Assembly: GCA_905331475.1 (NCBI GenBank)
Contig: CAJNYU010000835.1
Location: forward strand, 1 to 64,000
Direction of reading: 5' to 3'
Source of the DNA: Rotaria socialis
Lineage: Eukaryota; Rotifera; Eurotatoria; Philodinida; Philodinidae
Length of the DNA: 64,000 nt
This document shows positions 10,711 through 21,853 of the stretch, piece after piece. Positions within the stretch are counted from its first letter, which is position 1. Every line of letters starts with the position of its first letter. The notes below the pieces were generated by a model, which was not told where the DNA came from, searched no databases, and saw nothing but the letters and a program-made list of their open reading frames with translations. Both the position numbers and the translations under genes were made by a program.

Positions 10711-11345
10711 CACAGGTGGATAGTAGACTTGAAATTTCTAAAACTCTTTCAAGGATAGTGATCGTATTGCCTGGGAGTACAAGGAGTCCGCTGGAGTATC
10801 GGAGTCTCACTTTTCCCCTCTTTGGTTTCCCATATTTATTCACTGTTTTTCAGCTTTGTTCCTTCTTAACCGACGAGTCTCATCGATAAGGCCTCTGTAA
10901 CCCATCTACTGAGCTCTTTCATTCTCTCTATTCAGGACTTTTGATACTATTTCTTTTATCGAAATTGGCACAGCTTCCTCACTGCTTTGTGAATTGCTAT
11001 TCCTGTTAATAATTCTGAATCGCCATTCGATCAACTTTTGGTCAGTTGAAGACGCTGATCACCCCTTTGAATTATCCTTCAATCAACCCTCTGAGCTAGC
11101 TTTCCATCAGCCTTTGGGCAGTTGAAGAAACTGATCAACCATTTGAACTACCCTTGGATCAACGTTTGGATAGTAGATGGAACTAATCAACCCTTTGAAC
11201 TGCCCTTGGATCAACCTTTCTTTGGTTGATTGAACTAATAAACGCTTTCTAGTAGCTTTACTGGAGGTATTTCGTCTTTATATATGGTTTTATCAACGAA
11301 TATGTATGTTGAAGTAAGTGGGTTTATAAATGTCATCTACCCTTG
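10711..11345. other. Degenerate CTTTGAAC/GATCAAC repeats, no gene
   Basis: Between about 11030 and 11230 the words GATCAACC, CTTTGAAC and GTTGAAG recur every ~20-40 bp in both orientations. This is probably the eroded inside of another short element. No coding signal is seen. Confidence 0.45.
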
Positions 11346-11590
11346 ATAAGGATTTATGAAAATGCAACGTATGATATACCCTTTTAGAGTTCTTCAGTCG
11401 TATAAACGGTTTGATAAACCTTTCCACACTTGGTATATCAACTTGATAAACCCTTTTATTTAGTCTTTTGATGGGTAGATAAAAGGGTTTATCACATCCT
11501 GATAAACGGTCAAAAAGGGTATATCATACGTTGCATTTTCATAAATCCTTTAAGAGTTTATCTTTACCCGGATTTTTTTTATCAGTGTAG
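11346..11590. repeat. MITE-like inverted repeat with CACTGATAAA end
   Basis: AAGGATTTATGAAAATGCAA at 11348 is mirrored by TTGCATTTTCATAAATCCTT ending at 11550. The arms continue inward through CGTATGATATACCC. The right flank ends TTTTTTTATCAGTGTAG, giving a CACTGATAAAAAA terminus like several other elements here. The interior holds repeated TTGATAAACC words. Non-coding. Confidence 0.7.
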
Positions 11591-13050
11591 TGCTTTATAT
11601 TCTTCCATTTGTACTTGTACTAATCTTATTTTATTTTCAGCCATGTTTTTTACATGCTGTGTACAATTTTGAATATATTTTGAAATAGCTTTTTCTAATC
11701 GATCGACTGCATCACGAATCTTGGGTGTAGGTGTTACAGTTGCAGAATTTAGTGCACCGAGTGTTGTTTGAGTCCAATAAGTACTTAATTGAATTTATAA
11801 ATTTGTAATCGTAGCACTTGCTTGAGCTATATTATTCGTTAGTCGATTGATTTTCTTTTTAATAAATCGATTATTTATTACATTGCCACGTTTTTTTTAT
11901 ACGTGTACTGACTTCTTTTGCCCAATGTCTGCCTTGTATGCCTATTTGAAGATAAGTTTGCCAAACTCGAAGTTCATAATTATTTCGAATCCATTCATCG
12001 TAGATAGGAGCTGCGGCTAATATATAAGCTTGATTACCACGACCACCTGCAATAACTGTAGCATTATCTTGCATATAATGCATGATTCGATTGGTTTCCA
12101 AATAAATTCGTCTTCTAAGTTTGTTATGCTTATTTTTATCATCTTTGTTATTATTTTTATTATTTCTATTATTTTGATAATTTCTATTTTGATTTTAATC
12201 ATTTTTATTTTGACCATTTTTAACGTTTGTCTTATTTATCTGTTCTTTTTCACTGTAATCAACCATATTATCTTCTATTCTTGAAGAACTATCAATTGTT
12301 TCATCGTCACCTTCATCATAATTTGATTCGATATCTGTTGATGCATCATTTTGTTCTAATGCAGCAAACCGATTAAAATTTTGATCATTTCGATCATTTG
12401 TATTATGATATTGTTGTTGACGATTTCGACGTTGACGACGTCTATACGATGCTGTAGTCGTAGTAGTCGTCTGATGTTCTGATTGATTATTCTTCTTTTT
12501 CTGTTTCGGCTGTTGTGCATTGACGTTTTCATTAGAGTCATCATAAACATTAAATCGTTGAGTTGTATCATTCGTTGTTCGTATTGCTTGTGTCGCAAAA
12601 ATTGACCGTTGTGGTAGAGCACCCACCGGTATATTGGAACTTGTATTCGTTGCTGTTGTATTAGAAGTTGTTAAATTAAAGTTTACTGACAGATTCGGCA
12701 TATTTGCTGGTGATGCATCGCGTAGTTGTGGTGGCATAAAATCATTTAATTGTAGTTGGCTTGATCCACTTCTACGCCGCTGTCGTTGTTGTGGTTGTCA
12801 TTGCCTCGATGTAGAACGAGTTGTTTTTGGACTTCTAACAAATTTTGTTTTTTCATATAGATACTGATTGCGAGGATAACCATTGTTTATATTTGCACGT
12901 TTGTAACGTTGTTGAAAACGTTTTTGACAATTTTGATTGAGAACAATATCATTTCGATGATAATAGTTATTACTATTATTATTATTTCGATTGCTATAAT
13001 AACTTTTATATTGATAATTATATCTATTGCCCCTATATCCACCATCACCA
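11591..13050 (-). mobile_element. Fossil retroelement ORF1-like region (broken)
   Basis: Read on the minus strand from about 13050, the frame is very rich in Asn, Gln, Arg and Thr (low-complexity, nucleic-acid-binding style). It is followed by a charged helical domain with YDEWIRNNYELRVWQTYLQ and HWAKEV, then a coiled helical part with INRLTNNIAQASATI. I recognise this domain order as a very common repeated ORF of bdelloid genomes, found upstream of reverse transcriptase in retroelements; which class (Penelope-like/Athena or other) I cannot settle here. No reverse transcriptase follows. The copy is a fossil, broken in several places. Its upstream edge lies within 10 bp of a TGTGGG hairpin, and its downstream edge is a MITE. 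Confidence 0.55.
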
Positions 13051-13056
13051 CGGTAG

Positions 13057-13117
13057 CGTGTGGGTGTGGGTGCGTGTAACTGAAAAGAAGATCACCTCAC
13101 ATCCACACCCACACCCA
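13057..13117. repeat. Telomere-like hairpin A (TGTGGG ... CCCACA)
   Basis: GTGTGGGTGTGGGTGCGTG is followed, after a ~28-bp spacer containing AAAAGAAGATCAC, by CATCCACACCCACACCC. The two arms are G-rich then C-rich on the plus strand, i.e. head-to-head telomere orientation. The retroelement ORF1 remnant ends directly to the left. Confidence 0.85.
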
Positions 13118-14410
13118 TCGAATTCATTGGTGTGATAAGCTGTTTTGTAAATGTTTGTAGAAATATGAATAGAAACTTGCTAAGAGCTGTTTAATGAGAT
13201 TTATGTAGAATATGGACTTTGCATGCGGGATTGAAATAAAAGTCATGATTAATTACGCTGATAGTGAGTTGTAGCGAATGATGTCCTTGCTTTGAAGCTA
13301 CAATAATAAGGAATTACATGGCCGAAATGCTACTGGAAATGGTCGAATTTTGACGTAAGATATCCTATGCTTTTCTTACTCACACCCTCAAGAACGAAGT
13401 CATTTCAATATATTTTATTGGTTTTAAACTACTACAAGTCTGCTGTACATTTTGTGACTAATCTAAATACTATTTTTCATCATGAGCATCGCTATTTGAA
13501 ATTGTTAATTCCTTAAGATTAATATATGAGACGTAGACTCAAATTGGACTATTTTAGTTTGTTTAAAAACTTTATTCTCTAACTTAACATTAGATATAAT
13601 TTCGAACGTGGATTGTGAATCCTTCTGCGTTTTCATTTACAAATAGTGATGCCTAAAGTTTCAGAGATTTTCTTCTTCTTCTCTTCACATTTTGTTCCTT
13701 GTAAAGATATTACGTATCTGTCGATATTTACGAAGGATATTTCATATGAATAACTTCGAAAATCTCCTATCCATCTTCAAATATTTATATTCGTATGAGA
13801 TGTTTCCTTTCTTATCATCAATTGTCGATTTGAACGAGGACGTACATGGTTGCAAAATGGCCAACTAAAAACAAAATTATATTTCTTTTTCAGTCTACTT
13901 CAGCCTTTATTTAATAGAGTGAAAGTAAACATACAAATTATTTTTACTTTTTCGGTGAAAGAACGACTGGCATTTGATTTTTTTTCTTATCAAGTTTGCT
14001 TAACAACCGTCGCTCAGTAGAATTCATTTTTAACATTGACTGTTTTTCTCTTTTCCAGCATGAAATTTTCATTTCATATTCGTCAACATGTTTTTTTTTG
14101 AGTCGCGGTGCATTGAGTTGTTTTGTTTGTAGCCAATTTGAAACAACAGCTCGGAAATATTTCTTTATTGAACTTCTTTTTATATGTATGATCATATATC
14201 CGTGCGTGATATTTTGACATTAAGAAAAGAAGTTCTAAATATTGAACGAGTGTCAGTTGTATTCCTTCGCAGTAGCAGAAAGATATGATAGATCGAACCA
14301 TTTTCGATGTGCTACCGATCGAGAAAAAACGCACTTCATACTAATATTCCACACGATGAACTGAGCTTGACCAACAAATTGATGTTTATTTTTAGGATCT
14401 CAACGGCAAC
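13118..14410. other. No recognisable gene
   Basis: AT-rich. Overlapping small frames on both strands at 13944-14334 have Lys/Phe-rich composition with no domain match I can name. The last bases before 14411 include a TTTTTAG acceptor-like site (about 14394) that fits the following LRR exon. Confidence 0.4.
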
Positions 14411-14548
14411 ATGCACCGCAGATATCGAAACGTCGAAATTGAGCAGCTTGCTGCTAGTTTAGACGACGAGACCGAATTGAAATTAACTTCCGAGAAATTG
14501 ATTGATCAAGACATAGAGATTTTGGCAAAGCGATTGCGAAAAAATAGA
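14411..14548 (+). CDS. Orphan N-terminal exon of an LRR protein
   Basis: ATG at 14411 opens a 46-codon exon, MHRRYRNVEIEQLAASLDDE followed by a LIDQDIEILAKRLRKN segment, and stops at a GTGAGT donor (14549). The start, with EIEQL.ASLDDET and then a helix, matches the N-terminus of the ribonuclease-inhibitor-type LRR proteins common in bdelloids. There the segment is followed by LxLxxNxI repeats that overlap in style with NLRC3 LRRs. No LRR exon follows on this strand before the hAT-type MITE, so the gene appears truncated downstream. A TTTTTAG acceptor about 16 bp upstream suggests that even this ATG could lie within a larger exon. Function is unknown; such LRRs are protein-binding scaffolds. 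Confidence 0.55.
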
Positions 14549-16163
14549 GTGAGTAGTATTATGCTGAAATTTTCATTTATATACCATTGCATCCTAGCAA
14601 AAAGACTATATCGGCGCGAATATCATTTTCTTGAGTTTGAAATTGCAGAAGATCATTACTCGTACTCTTACATGAGAAGTTTTACGTAACGTTGGAGGAA
14701 CAATATACTTGATATCCACTGTATATTGACACGGTTGGAACTACGATTTCTTCATTTTATTTTGTATTTTATTTTATCGTGTTTAACCTTACTTATAATT
14801 GTTTTTAAATATAGATTCTTTTTCATTAATTACTTCTATCCCTATATAGTTTGAATACTTTTCTCTGGTGCAGTTCTGACTACTTTTCAAAGATTTCATT
14901 TATGGGTACGCATAAAAAGATCATGCTGTATTTTGATATGTCAACTTCTTATTGTTTCGTTTAGAAAAAAGTAGATCTTTATTTGATTTTCACTAATTAA
15001 ATATGATTAAATAGAGTAAGTGGGTGTAAGTGTAAAATGAAAAATAGTATGCCTTAGAATAATTGCGATAACGTTTTTAGTTTTGATTTAAAAAAAGGTT
15101 TTGGTCACAAGTCACCTAGCTAAGATGACACTCTATCGACCGGTGCAAAAATCAACTGAAAACCCTGTACATAGAGCTATCTACAGGGTATTCTTTGATC
15201 ACGATTTTTCGAGTTTACATTCACCCTCGTTGGGGTGAATGTATAATCCCTGCTATTTTATGTCAGTTCTGTAAAACACAATCTTTGAGAGGTTGACGCT
15301 TCATTTGTGTGTGTTTCTTTTCATCAATCGATAGCTCAAACATTTCTCTATCGCTCGAAACTAATCTTAACTCTCTAAGTCAAAATTAAACGTGTTTTTA
15401 GAAAGCTAGCAAAAGCAGCTCCAAAATAAAATTTCGTAAAATATCGAAAATATTCACCTCATATGGGGTGACTGTATAATCACGCTGGTGTCACTGGGGT
15501 AAATGTATAATTTCAGCAGATTTTGCTGGACACCCTAAAACTCAACTTTCATCAGACTCACCAGGAATTTTCAGGTGTTCTCAGCAGAAAAATCCTTCGG
15601 AATGATGAGCTCATTAATTTGAAAATATTTCACAAATAAACTTTATGATTTTTATGTGGATTTTGTTAGTTACACGAGAGCCAAAATGTCAATCGACAAC
15701 ATACAAATAGCTGTTTTTCAAGGGAATTTTGCTAAGCATGAGAGTTAATTAATATATTTTTTTCTCATTATAAGAAGTGAACATCTATTTCAATTATATT
15801 TATGCTCTTATTTAGGAAAGAATAGTTTTCTTATTTACTAAAATTATTAATTAATCAACTTTATTTTTGATTTTGTCTCAATTTTATTAAATAGACTAAC
15901 AATTTGATATGTTTTTCATACAAGCTAGGCGTAAAACTGCGATCTATCTTAAAAGAAATCCTCAAATAGATTTTTAAAAAACAATTTTAGGTAAATGTGA
16001 AGAATTATTAATCTAGCTACAAAATCTTCCAATAATCTGCTACCAATTACATATATAAGTTAATAATATCTTCTTAACGTCCTGGCCTTGGATTCGTTCT
16101 ATATTTCCTATAAAAATGAAAAAAAGAAGTATAAAATTGCTAAAAAACGCTCTTGTTTTAGTA
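14549..16163. other. No gene; GGGTGAATGTATAAT repeats
   Basis: AT-rich. ACATTCACCC is paired with GGGTGAATGT at about 15218-15244 as a perfect 10-bp stem. Related GGGGTGACTGTATAAT and GGGGTAAATGTATAAT words recur near 15464 and 15494. No coding region is recognised. Confidence 0.45.
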
Positions 16164-16221
16164 GGGGTGTGGGTGTGGGTGTTTGTGAGTATAAACACAA
16201 TACAAACCATTACCCACACCC
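16164..16221. repeat. Telomere-like hairpin B
   Basis: GGGGTGTGGGTGTGGGTGT, then a ~30-bp spacer, then TTACCCACACCC. Head-to-head orientation. It lies 15 bp outside the left end of the hAT-type MITE at 16237. Confidence 0.8.
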
Positions 16222-16236
16222 TGATTTATTTTGTAT

Positions 16237-17705
16237 CAGTTATGGGACCGGTTCGGTTCCAAATGTTCGGAACCGATTTCTTTTAGATATATATTCTAAT
16301 CTATTTTTTAACTTGTTCACTAAAAGTGAATGAACAAAGTATATCTATATCGTATGATGGAATATAAATGAGTAAACTAATTCATCAATCATTTTGTTTA
16401 TTTTATTCAAAAATATTGTGAAGCTGTCGACTGCGTTCAAAAGGTCATTATCAATACTAAATTTAGACGAAAGAAAATTACATATAATATATAGAACAAT
16501 TTTTATTTTTCGTTCTATTCTGCACATTGTATTACGAAGGGGAGAAATTCGTTTCCTCGGTGCGATGTTCATAACAGAACAAAAAATAAAAATAAGAATA
16601 AAAATTGTTGCATGAACTATGAGTATTTCTCTTTCATGTCAAATTAGTGCTGACATTGACTGTTTGAACAAGATCGAAAACTTCGCAATATTTTTGAATA
16701 AAATAAGTAAAATGATTGATGAGTTAGTTTAGCTTGAAGACAGTATAGCACATTTTTATGATTCAACCAACTGTTTCATAAATCTTCAGACACGAGTAAT
16801 AGTTTTGCTCATCTCAGTATATACGTTTACAGGCAACATTTTAGTAGAAAGCACTCATATATATATATAAACAAATATTAATTGATTATCAATTTGTATT
16901 AGTTTTTAATTCACTAATTAAACATTGCTCTGTTTTGAACTTTAAAATAATCTTTAACATACAACAAGAAAGTGAGAAAAAAAGTATCTAACTAATATTT
17001 AAAAATGGATAATTTTGCTGAGATTTTCAGACCTTTCAAGTTTAGCCAGTCATAGTAGTTATGACTCCTCAAACTGTAAAAAACGAAATAAAATTTAAAC
17101 TTTTGATAAAAATCGTTATATTTTGAAGGGCAAATTTTTTCCTATTCAATAGATGCGTTTCCCATCATCATTAGGTTACTATTTTCAAGTGTTTCGTCAA
17201 TTCGAAATGGTAAACTAGAAAAGTACAGAACAAAGACTGGAAAGTGTAACATATAAATTATTTCTCAAAACCTACTTTATATGACATTCTCACACAACGT
17301 CATTCAATGAATAATAACCTGCTAGTTGAAACAAATTCTACTCTTTACACTGAACGATGAACAAAAATGTAGTGATTCGTTCTTAATTAACAAAAAAAAT
17401 TGGATATCCACTAAAAATGCATTGCAGTCATTTCTGATTGAAAAATAATTCTAACATAAAAGCGAAAATGTTTATGTTTTTAAAATTGTCTGTAGCTCAG
17501 CTTTCTAAGTCATTCTTAGAACTATCGAAAGTATTAAAATTACGTCTTCAATAAATTGTTATAAATGAAAATCTTTAAAAACAAAACAGCAGAAATCGAC
17601 AAACGTTTTTTTTTATCTTTTAATCGGTTCGGTTCGGCTCGGTTTGAGATTTTTTCGGTTTGATTCGGTTCGGTTCGAAAAAAACACGAACCGATCCCAT
17701 CACTG
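16237..17705. mobile_element. Non-autonomous hAT-like element (1.47 kb)
   Basis: The left end CAGTTATGGGACCGGTTCGG at 16237 is mirrored by CGAACCGATCCCATCACTG ending at 17705. After inversion the right end reads CAGTGATGGGATCGGTTCG, a typical hAT-style CAGTGnTGGG terminus. Subterminal GGTTCGGTTCGG repeats occur at both ends. The interior is AT-rich with no transposase frame, so mobility would depend on an enzyme in trans. The 8 bp flanking each end agree at only 4 positions, so no target duplication can be claimed. Confidence 0.75.
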
Positions 17706-18070
17706 ATATGTGCAACAGTAAAAAGTTTTTGTTGATGTCAATAGTGATACTGAACAAATAATCTCTCGAGGAACGTCTTCATGAATATACATTTTAGCAT
17801 GCTTCTAGCATTCGTAAAAAGGTAGTACGCTTGCTGTTTGATAGATGTAATACTATCTCGTACTGAGAGAGATGACTGATCAAATGGTAACTCCATAGAC
17901 TAGTATACTCATCACATATCTTCACGAAAGTATTTCAGAAAAATGTCTATAGTGTATGGCCATGTTGCCACTATTTGCAGACATCCATCAGGCAGCGCGC
18001 GCGTGTGAGCAAAAATATTTGAGATTCAATACTTTTTTTATTAATTACGAAAATCAAAAGCAGTTAATTA
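17706..18070. other. 3' flank of the LRR gene, no other feature
   Basis: AT-rich with a short GCGCGCGTGTG patch near 17996-18007. It probably holds the LRR gene's 3'UTR; no clear polyadenylation signal was chosen. Confidence 0.4.
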
Positions 18071-19516
18071 TTAGGTGAATCGTGAGTCTTGTTGCTTCAA
18101 TTTTTCTAAAAGTGATGAAGAAATATTGTTCATACGGGAGATCAACAATGTCCAGAGTGTCTGTAAATAGAGATAAAGATAGATATGAGAGAGATATGTA
18201 GAGAAAATGAGGATGAGCACCTTATTATGCCGTAGTGCATCAGCGAGATATTGAGCACCAGCATATCCGATGTTGGAGTCCTGAAGGTAGAACCGTTTGA
18301 GTGTCTGTGAATAGAAATGAATATGAATATGAGAAAGATAAAGAAGAAAAGAAGATGATCACCTCGTTATTTTGTAATGCATCAGCGAAATATTTAGCTC
18401 CAACAGCTCCTATTTGCTTGCCCCCGACGCTCAGTTTGGTGAGTGTCTGTAAATGGAGATGAAGATGAATATAAGCGAAAGATGAAGAGAAATGAGGATG
18501 ATTACCTTGTTATCTTGTAGTGCATCAGCGAGATATTGAGCTCCAGTAGCTCCAATTTGATCGCTATTAAACCTGAATTCGGTGAGTGTCTGTAAATGGA
18601 GATGAATATGATTATAAGCGAAAGATAAAGAGAAATACCTTGTTATGCCGTAGTGCGTCAGCCAAACATTGAGCTCCAGCGTCTCCGATTGGATCGTCAC
18701 CAAGGCTCAGATGGATGAGTGCCTATGAATGGAGATGAAGATTAGTGCAAGCGAAAGATGAAGAGAAATACCTTGTTATGCCGTAGTGCATCAGCCAGAT
18801 ATTGAGCTCCAGCATCTCTGATTTGATTACGTCCAAGGATGAGCCTGGTTAGTGCCTGTGAATAGAGATGAAGATATATGTATGAGAAAGAGATGAAGGA
18901 GTGAATGAGGATATCCACCTTGTTATCTCGTAGAGCATAAGCGATATATTGTGCTCCAACATCTCCGATTGAACTTTGGGCAAAATAAAGCTCGGTGAGT
19001 GTCTATGAATAGTGATAAAGATAAATATATACGGGAGACAAAGAGGAAATAAGGATGATCACTTCGTTATGTCGTAAGGCTTCAGCGAGATATTGAGCTC
19101 CAGGAGTTCCGATTCGATTGCAGTGAAGGTTCAGTTTGGTGAGTGTCTGTGAAAAGAGATGAAGACTGATAAAAGAGAGACAAATGGAGAGTAAATAAGA
19201 ATGATCGCCTTGCTTTGTAGTATTGCCTCAGCCAGAGATTGAGCACCAACATCTCCGATGCGATTTTGCTGAAGGTCCAGCTCGATGAGTGTCTATGAAT
19301 AGAAATGAAGATATATATGAGAGAGATTAACAGGAAATGCGGATGATCACCGTGTTATTTCGTAATACAGTAGCGACGTATTGAGCTCCTGTATCTGTGA
19401 TGTGCTTCATGGTAATGCTCAACCTAGTGAATGTCTGTAAATAGAGATGAAAATAGATATGTAAGAAATGAAGAAGAAGTGAAAACTCTTTTGTCATCTC
19501 GTAATACAACAGGAAC
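18071..19516 (-). CDS. LRR gene segment with ten 84-nt LRR exons and a terminal exon
   Basis: Read right to left, the exons are 19351-19434, 19209-19292, 19063-19146, 18919-19002, 18772-18855, 18639-18722, 18506-18589, 18363-18446 and 18221-18304, each exactly 84 nt. A 90-nt last exon, 18071-18160, ends in TAA. Each middle exon encodes one 28-residue ribonuclease-inhibitor-type LRR of the form TLTxLxLxxNxIGDxGAQYLADALRxNK, split by phase-0 introns of ~57-72 nt. Introns are GT-AG except the one after exon 19209-19292, whose donor reads AAG|GCGATC (GC-AG). The 5'-most unit (about 19487-19516) is only a partial LRR without a proper donor, so the array has lost its upstream part. With the F-box segment at 19997-20455 on the same strand it probably forms one F-box/LRR gene, a known bdelloid combination. 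Confidence 0.8.
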
Positions 19517-19996
19517 ATATTAAGAAAAGTTTATTTTCTGGATTTTTCATATATTGCCAGATTTCTTACAAATATTTTGCAACTTTTTTTTATAGTCTAG
19601 TGAAATTAAAATTTATTAATTAAAAGATACAAATCTTTGTTCGGAAATTTGAGAAATTCTAAAATCTGGAATGTTTTGGAAAATTTTTGCAGTCGATTTA
19701 GAATTTCAAGGTTAGAATGTTCAAAATGCATATACTTCTAAATCACTTAAATGTTTGAAAAAAGACCTATAGGTACAATAAAGAGACTTGCAAAATCCAT
19801 TGAAGCCAATCATGATGATAGCTATATTAACAACATTATCAAGTTATACACTACGTATGGCAGTGTATGTGCATTGAATAAAAACGAAGATTTCTTTCGA
19901 TACTTCAGCCGCTTCACCGGCAGAGCACGACTTCTCTGTGAATGTCCTCACCCTGCTAACGTATACATCTCTATCAATAAATAGCAATTTTGCGAA
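19517..19996. other. Disrupted spacer between F-box and LRR parts
   Basis: On the minus strand this separates the F-box frame from the first partial LRR and shows no further LRR exon. A 77-codon plus frame (19751-19984, with IEANHDDSYINNIIKLYTTY) has no resemblance I can name. It may be a fragment inserted here, or chance. Confidence 0.35.
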
Positions 19997-20455
19997 TCAT
20001 ATATCGAAATGGGGAAAAGTAGACCTATGGTATGATTTTGCCGTTTTAGTGTTTATATGAAGCGAACTCAATAGATAAGTCCTTCTTTCAGATACAAAAC
20101 AAATTATTTTCCCTTCTCTGTTCGACACGTAACAGTGACAGATCAAAGTAAATGATTTCCATTTGTCCAATTTGTAAAATGTTTCCAAGATGCTAAAATT
20201 TATATAGATGAAATCTGCCTCATTTCGATGATAGGTTTTCACAATTCCGTTTAGTTTTGTACAAACATTCAGCAGTGAGCATACAATGTTACTCAAGCTG
20301 AGGTTGTCAAGAATCCGATAAACCAATTCTACCGGTAATGTATGAAGAGAGCGCATATCAGTGTTCGACATCGTGTCAAGTTGTTGATTTGTATGTTTCT
20401 CTAAAATATATATATGGATCATTGTATATGTACTAAAAAGCTTTTTCGTTTCCAT
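19997..20455 (-). CDS. F-box segment of an F-box/LRR gene
   Basis: The frame gives 152 residues. The likely start is Met29 (codon at 20369-20371) or an in-frame Met just before the domain, giving MRSLHTLPVELVYRILDNLS, then SNIVCSLLNVCTKLNGIVKTYHR. LPxELxYRIL..L...........VC..LN is an F-box, which binds SKP1 in SCF ubiquitin ligases. The phrase ending in a TYHR-like motif is the usual junction to LRRs in bdelloid F-box proteins. Here the frame runs on through unrelated residues to a stop, and the LRR exons begin ~480 bp further on. The gene is therefore either spliced out of this frame or disrupted; I favour disruption. The substrate cannot be inferred. Confidence 0.65.
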   Translation of the reverse strand: METKKLFSTYTMIHIYILEKHTNQQLDTMSNTDMRSLHTLPVELVYRILDNLSLSNIVCSLLNVCTKLNGIVKTYHRNEADFIYINFSILETFYKLDKWKSFTLICHCYVSNREGKIICFVSERRTYLLSSLHINTKTAKSYHRSTFPHFDI

Positions 20456-20748
20456 ATATTTATATTTTACTTAACTGATAAGCAAGTCGTCCTAAATTTT
20501 AATTACTTGTTTGCGCATAGACTTTCGAAAGAGATGGGCAACAACAATACATATCTGTGTTTGCATTGTCTTTGATTTCAGAACGAAAAAAAGACCTATA
20601 TTATTAAAATACGAAAACGATCTCTTGTTATCGTAATTACAAGTACTAGGTTTTCATAAAATTACAGTAGGAACGTGGTGGATATTGTTACGTAGCGTGA
20701 ATCGACTACGAAACCTGTTTATTCTTGAAGAGCAGAAACACAACTGAC
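20456..20748. other. No recognisable gene
   Basis: Intergenic AT-rich sequence upstream of the F-box frame. It probably carries its promoter, but no motif is clear. Confidence 0.3.
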
Positions 20749-21099
20749 TCAGGCATAAAACAGAACAAAAACAACAACACGAGTATATGAGAGGAAGAAT
20801 AAGAGAAACAATGGGATAATGGAGGAAATCATGCATATGAATAGACAAAAGATGGCGCAATGATCAGACAAACCATACAGTGCCACACTGCCACCTAACA
20901 ATATATGAATCGGTAAGAAGTTCAAATTTTTAAAAACAAGGCACATAAGCATCGAGAAGGATTGCTGGTGTGTATTCACAAACGAACGACGAATCATTCT
21001 CACAATATCTACATCATTCTCCTTGGCAGCGTAGTCTCTCCAAGTGTATCCTTCTCCAATAGTACTATCACAAGAGTTTTTCTCCTTGTTAAAGTACAT
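20749..21099 (-). CDS. Small hypothetical frame, possibly membrane-associated
   Basis: A 116-codon frame. The first 40 residues are charged (KEGYTWRD-like phrase GEGYTWRDYAAKENDVDIVR), which resembles the end of an ankyrin-type helix pair. The last 60 residues are very hydrophobic (ISSIIPLFLLFFLSYTRVVV) and could be one or two membrane segments. I recognise no family. A plausible reading is one real exon (roughly residues 1-45) running on into an intron or flank. Low confidence. Confidence 0.3.
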   Translation of the reverse strand: MYFNKEKNSCDSTIGEGYTWRDYAAKENDVDIVRMIRRSFVNTHQQSFSMLMCLVFKNLNFLPIHILLGGSVALYGLSDHCAIFCLFICMISSIIPLFLLFFLSYTRVVVFVLFYA

Positions 21100-21369
21100 C
21101 TTTAAGTCTAAATAGCGAGATTATTGCAGAACTTTTTTCTAAGAACACGTTTCTTTTCCAAAAATTGAAAATTCTCATCATATGTTTGTTTTTATAATTC
21201 TGATATATAGTTGATTAATATTTTAACAAAGGAGGGGGAGGGTTTGTCTACAAATCGACCCCAATAGAAAAAATACTCAGTACCTCGACGATTATATATA
21301 GCCTGATAGATCTCGACGAGCTGGGCATTTTTTGTCACCGAACTTGATCTCCAGAACGCTTCCTGGAAA

Positions 21370-21427
21370 AGGGTGTGGGCGTGGGTGTGAAAAAAGAGAA
21401 GTGAATATCCACACCCGCACCCACACT
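21370..21427. repeat. Telomere-like hairpin C
   Basis: GGGTGTGGGCGTGGGTGTG, then a ~20-bp spacer with AAAGAGAAGTGA, then CCACACCCGCACCCACAC. Head-to-head orientation. The matched substitution (GGGCGTGGG against CCCGCACCC) keeps the stem paired, as expected for a hairpin copied as a unit. Confidence 0.85.
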
Positions 21428-21770
21428 CTGAAGATCGGATCGGCTGGTATACGGGTAACAGACAGGTTTACCGACGACCGACTGGTCTGCCGCTAACGAA
21501 TGATATATTTACAATTCACTCTACCAGAGAAAGAGTACTTTGGATATACAAAGTTCGGTTTATCGCATGACACATTTGATGTGTCAAGTTGTATCGTATA
21601 ATTGATATTGAGATGGTGCCAGTCTGGATTTCTCATGGCAGGTACTGGTGCTAGTCTGAAAAGGTCCGGCCGGTCAGTCTGAAACTCGTACCGTGTACCA
21701 AGCCGAACCGGTCGGTTACTAGTACTGGTCCCATCTATGGCTATGTTACCCACTCAAATCCACTATCACA
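21428..21770. repeat. CCGGT/ACCGG-rich element
   Basis: GC-rich words GGTCCGGCCGGTCAG, AACCGGTCGG, GATCGGATCGGCTGG and ACTAGTACTGG recur in both orientations around an AT-rich middle. The right edge is near CCCATCTATGGCTATG (21730-21746). It is similar in style to 7750-7845 and probably another MITE family. Confidence 0.5.
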
Positions 21771-21853
21771 TTCACCGATATGAGGAAAAGTGCTAAGACT
21801 ATTTATTGGCGACTTTTGAGAGTAGCTGGTAATGAAGCGATATACATATTTGT

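Noticed and set aside
10560-10889. 109-codon plus frame
   Set aside because: It runs through both arms of a hairpin element, so the coding appearance is accidental.
12017-12284. Ile-rich frames on both strands
   Set aside because: They are other-frame readings of the Asn/Lys-rich low-complexity part of the fossil ORF1 region.
18071-19516. Regular ~84-nt units mistaken for a CRISPR array or minisatellite
   Set aside because: Units are coding LRR exons with splice sites and diverged sequence; CRISPR does not occur in an animal genome.
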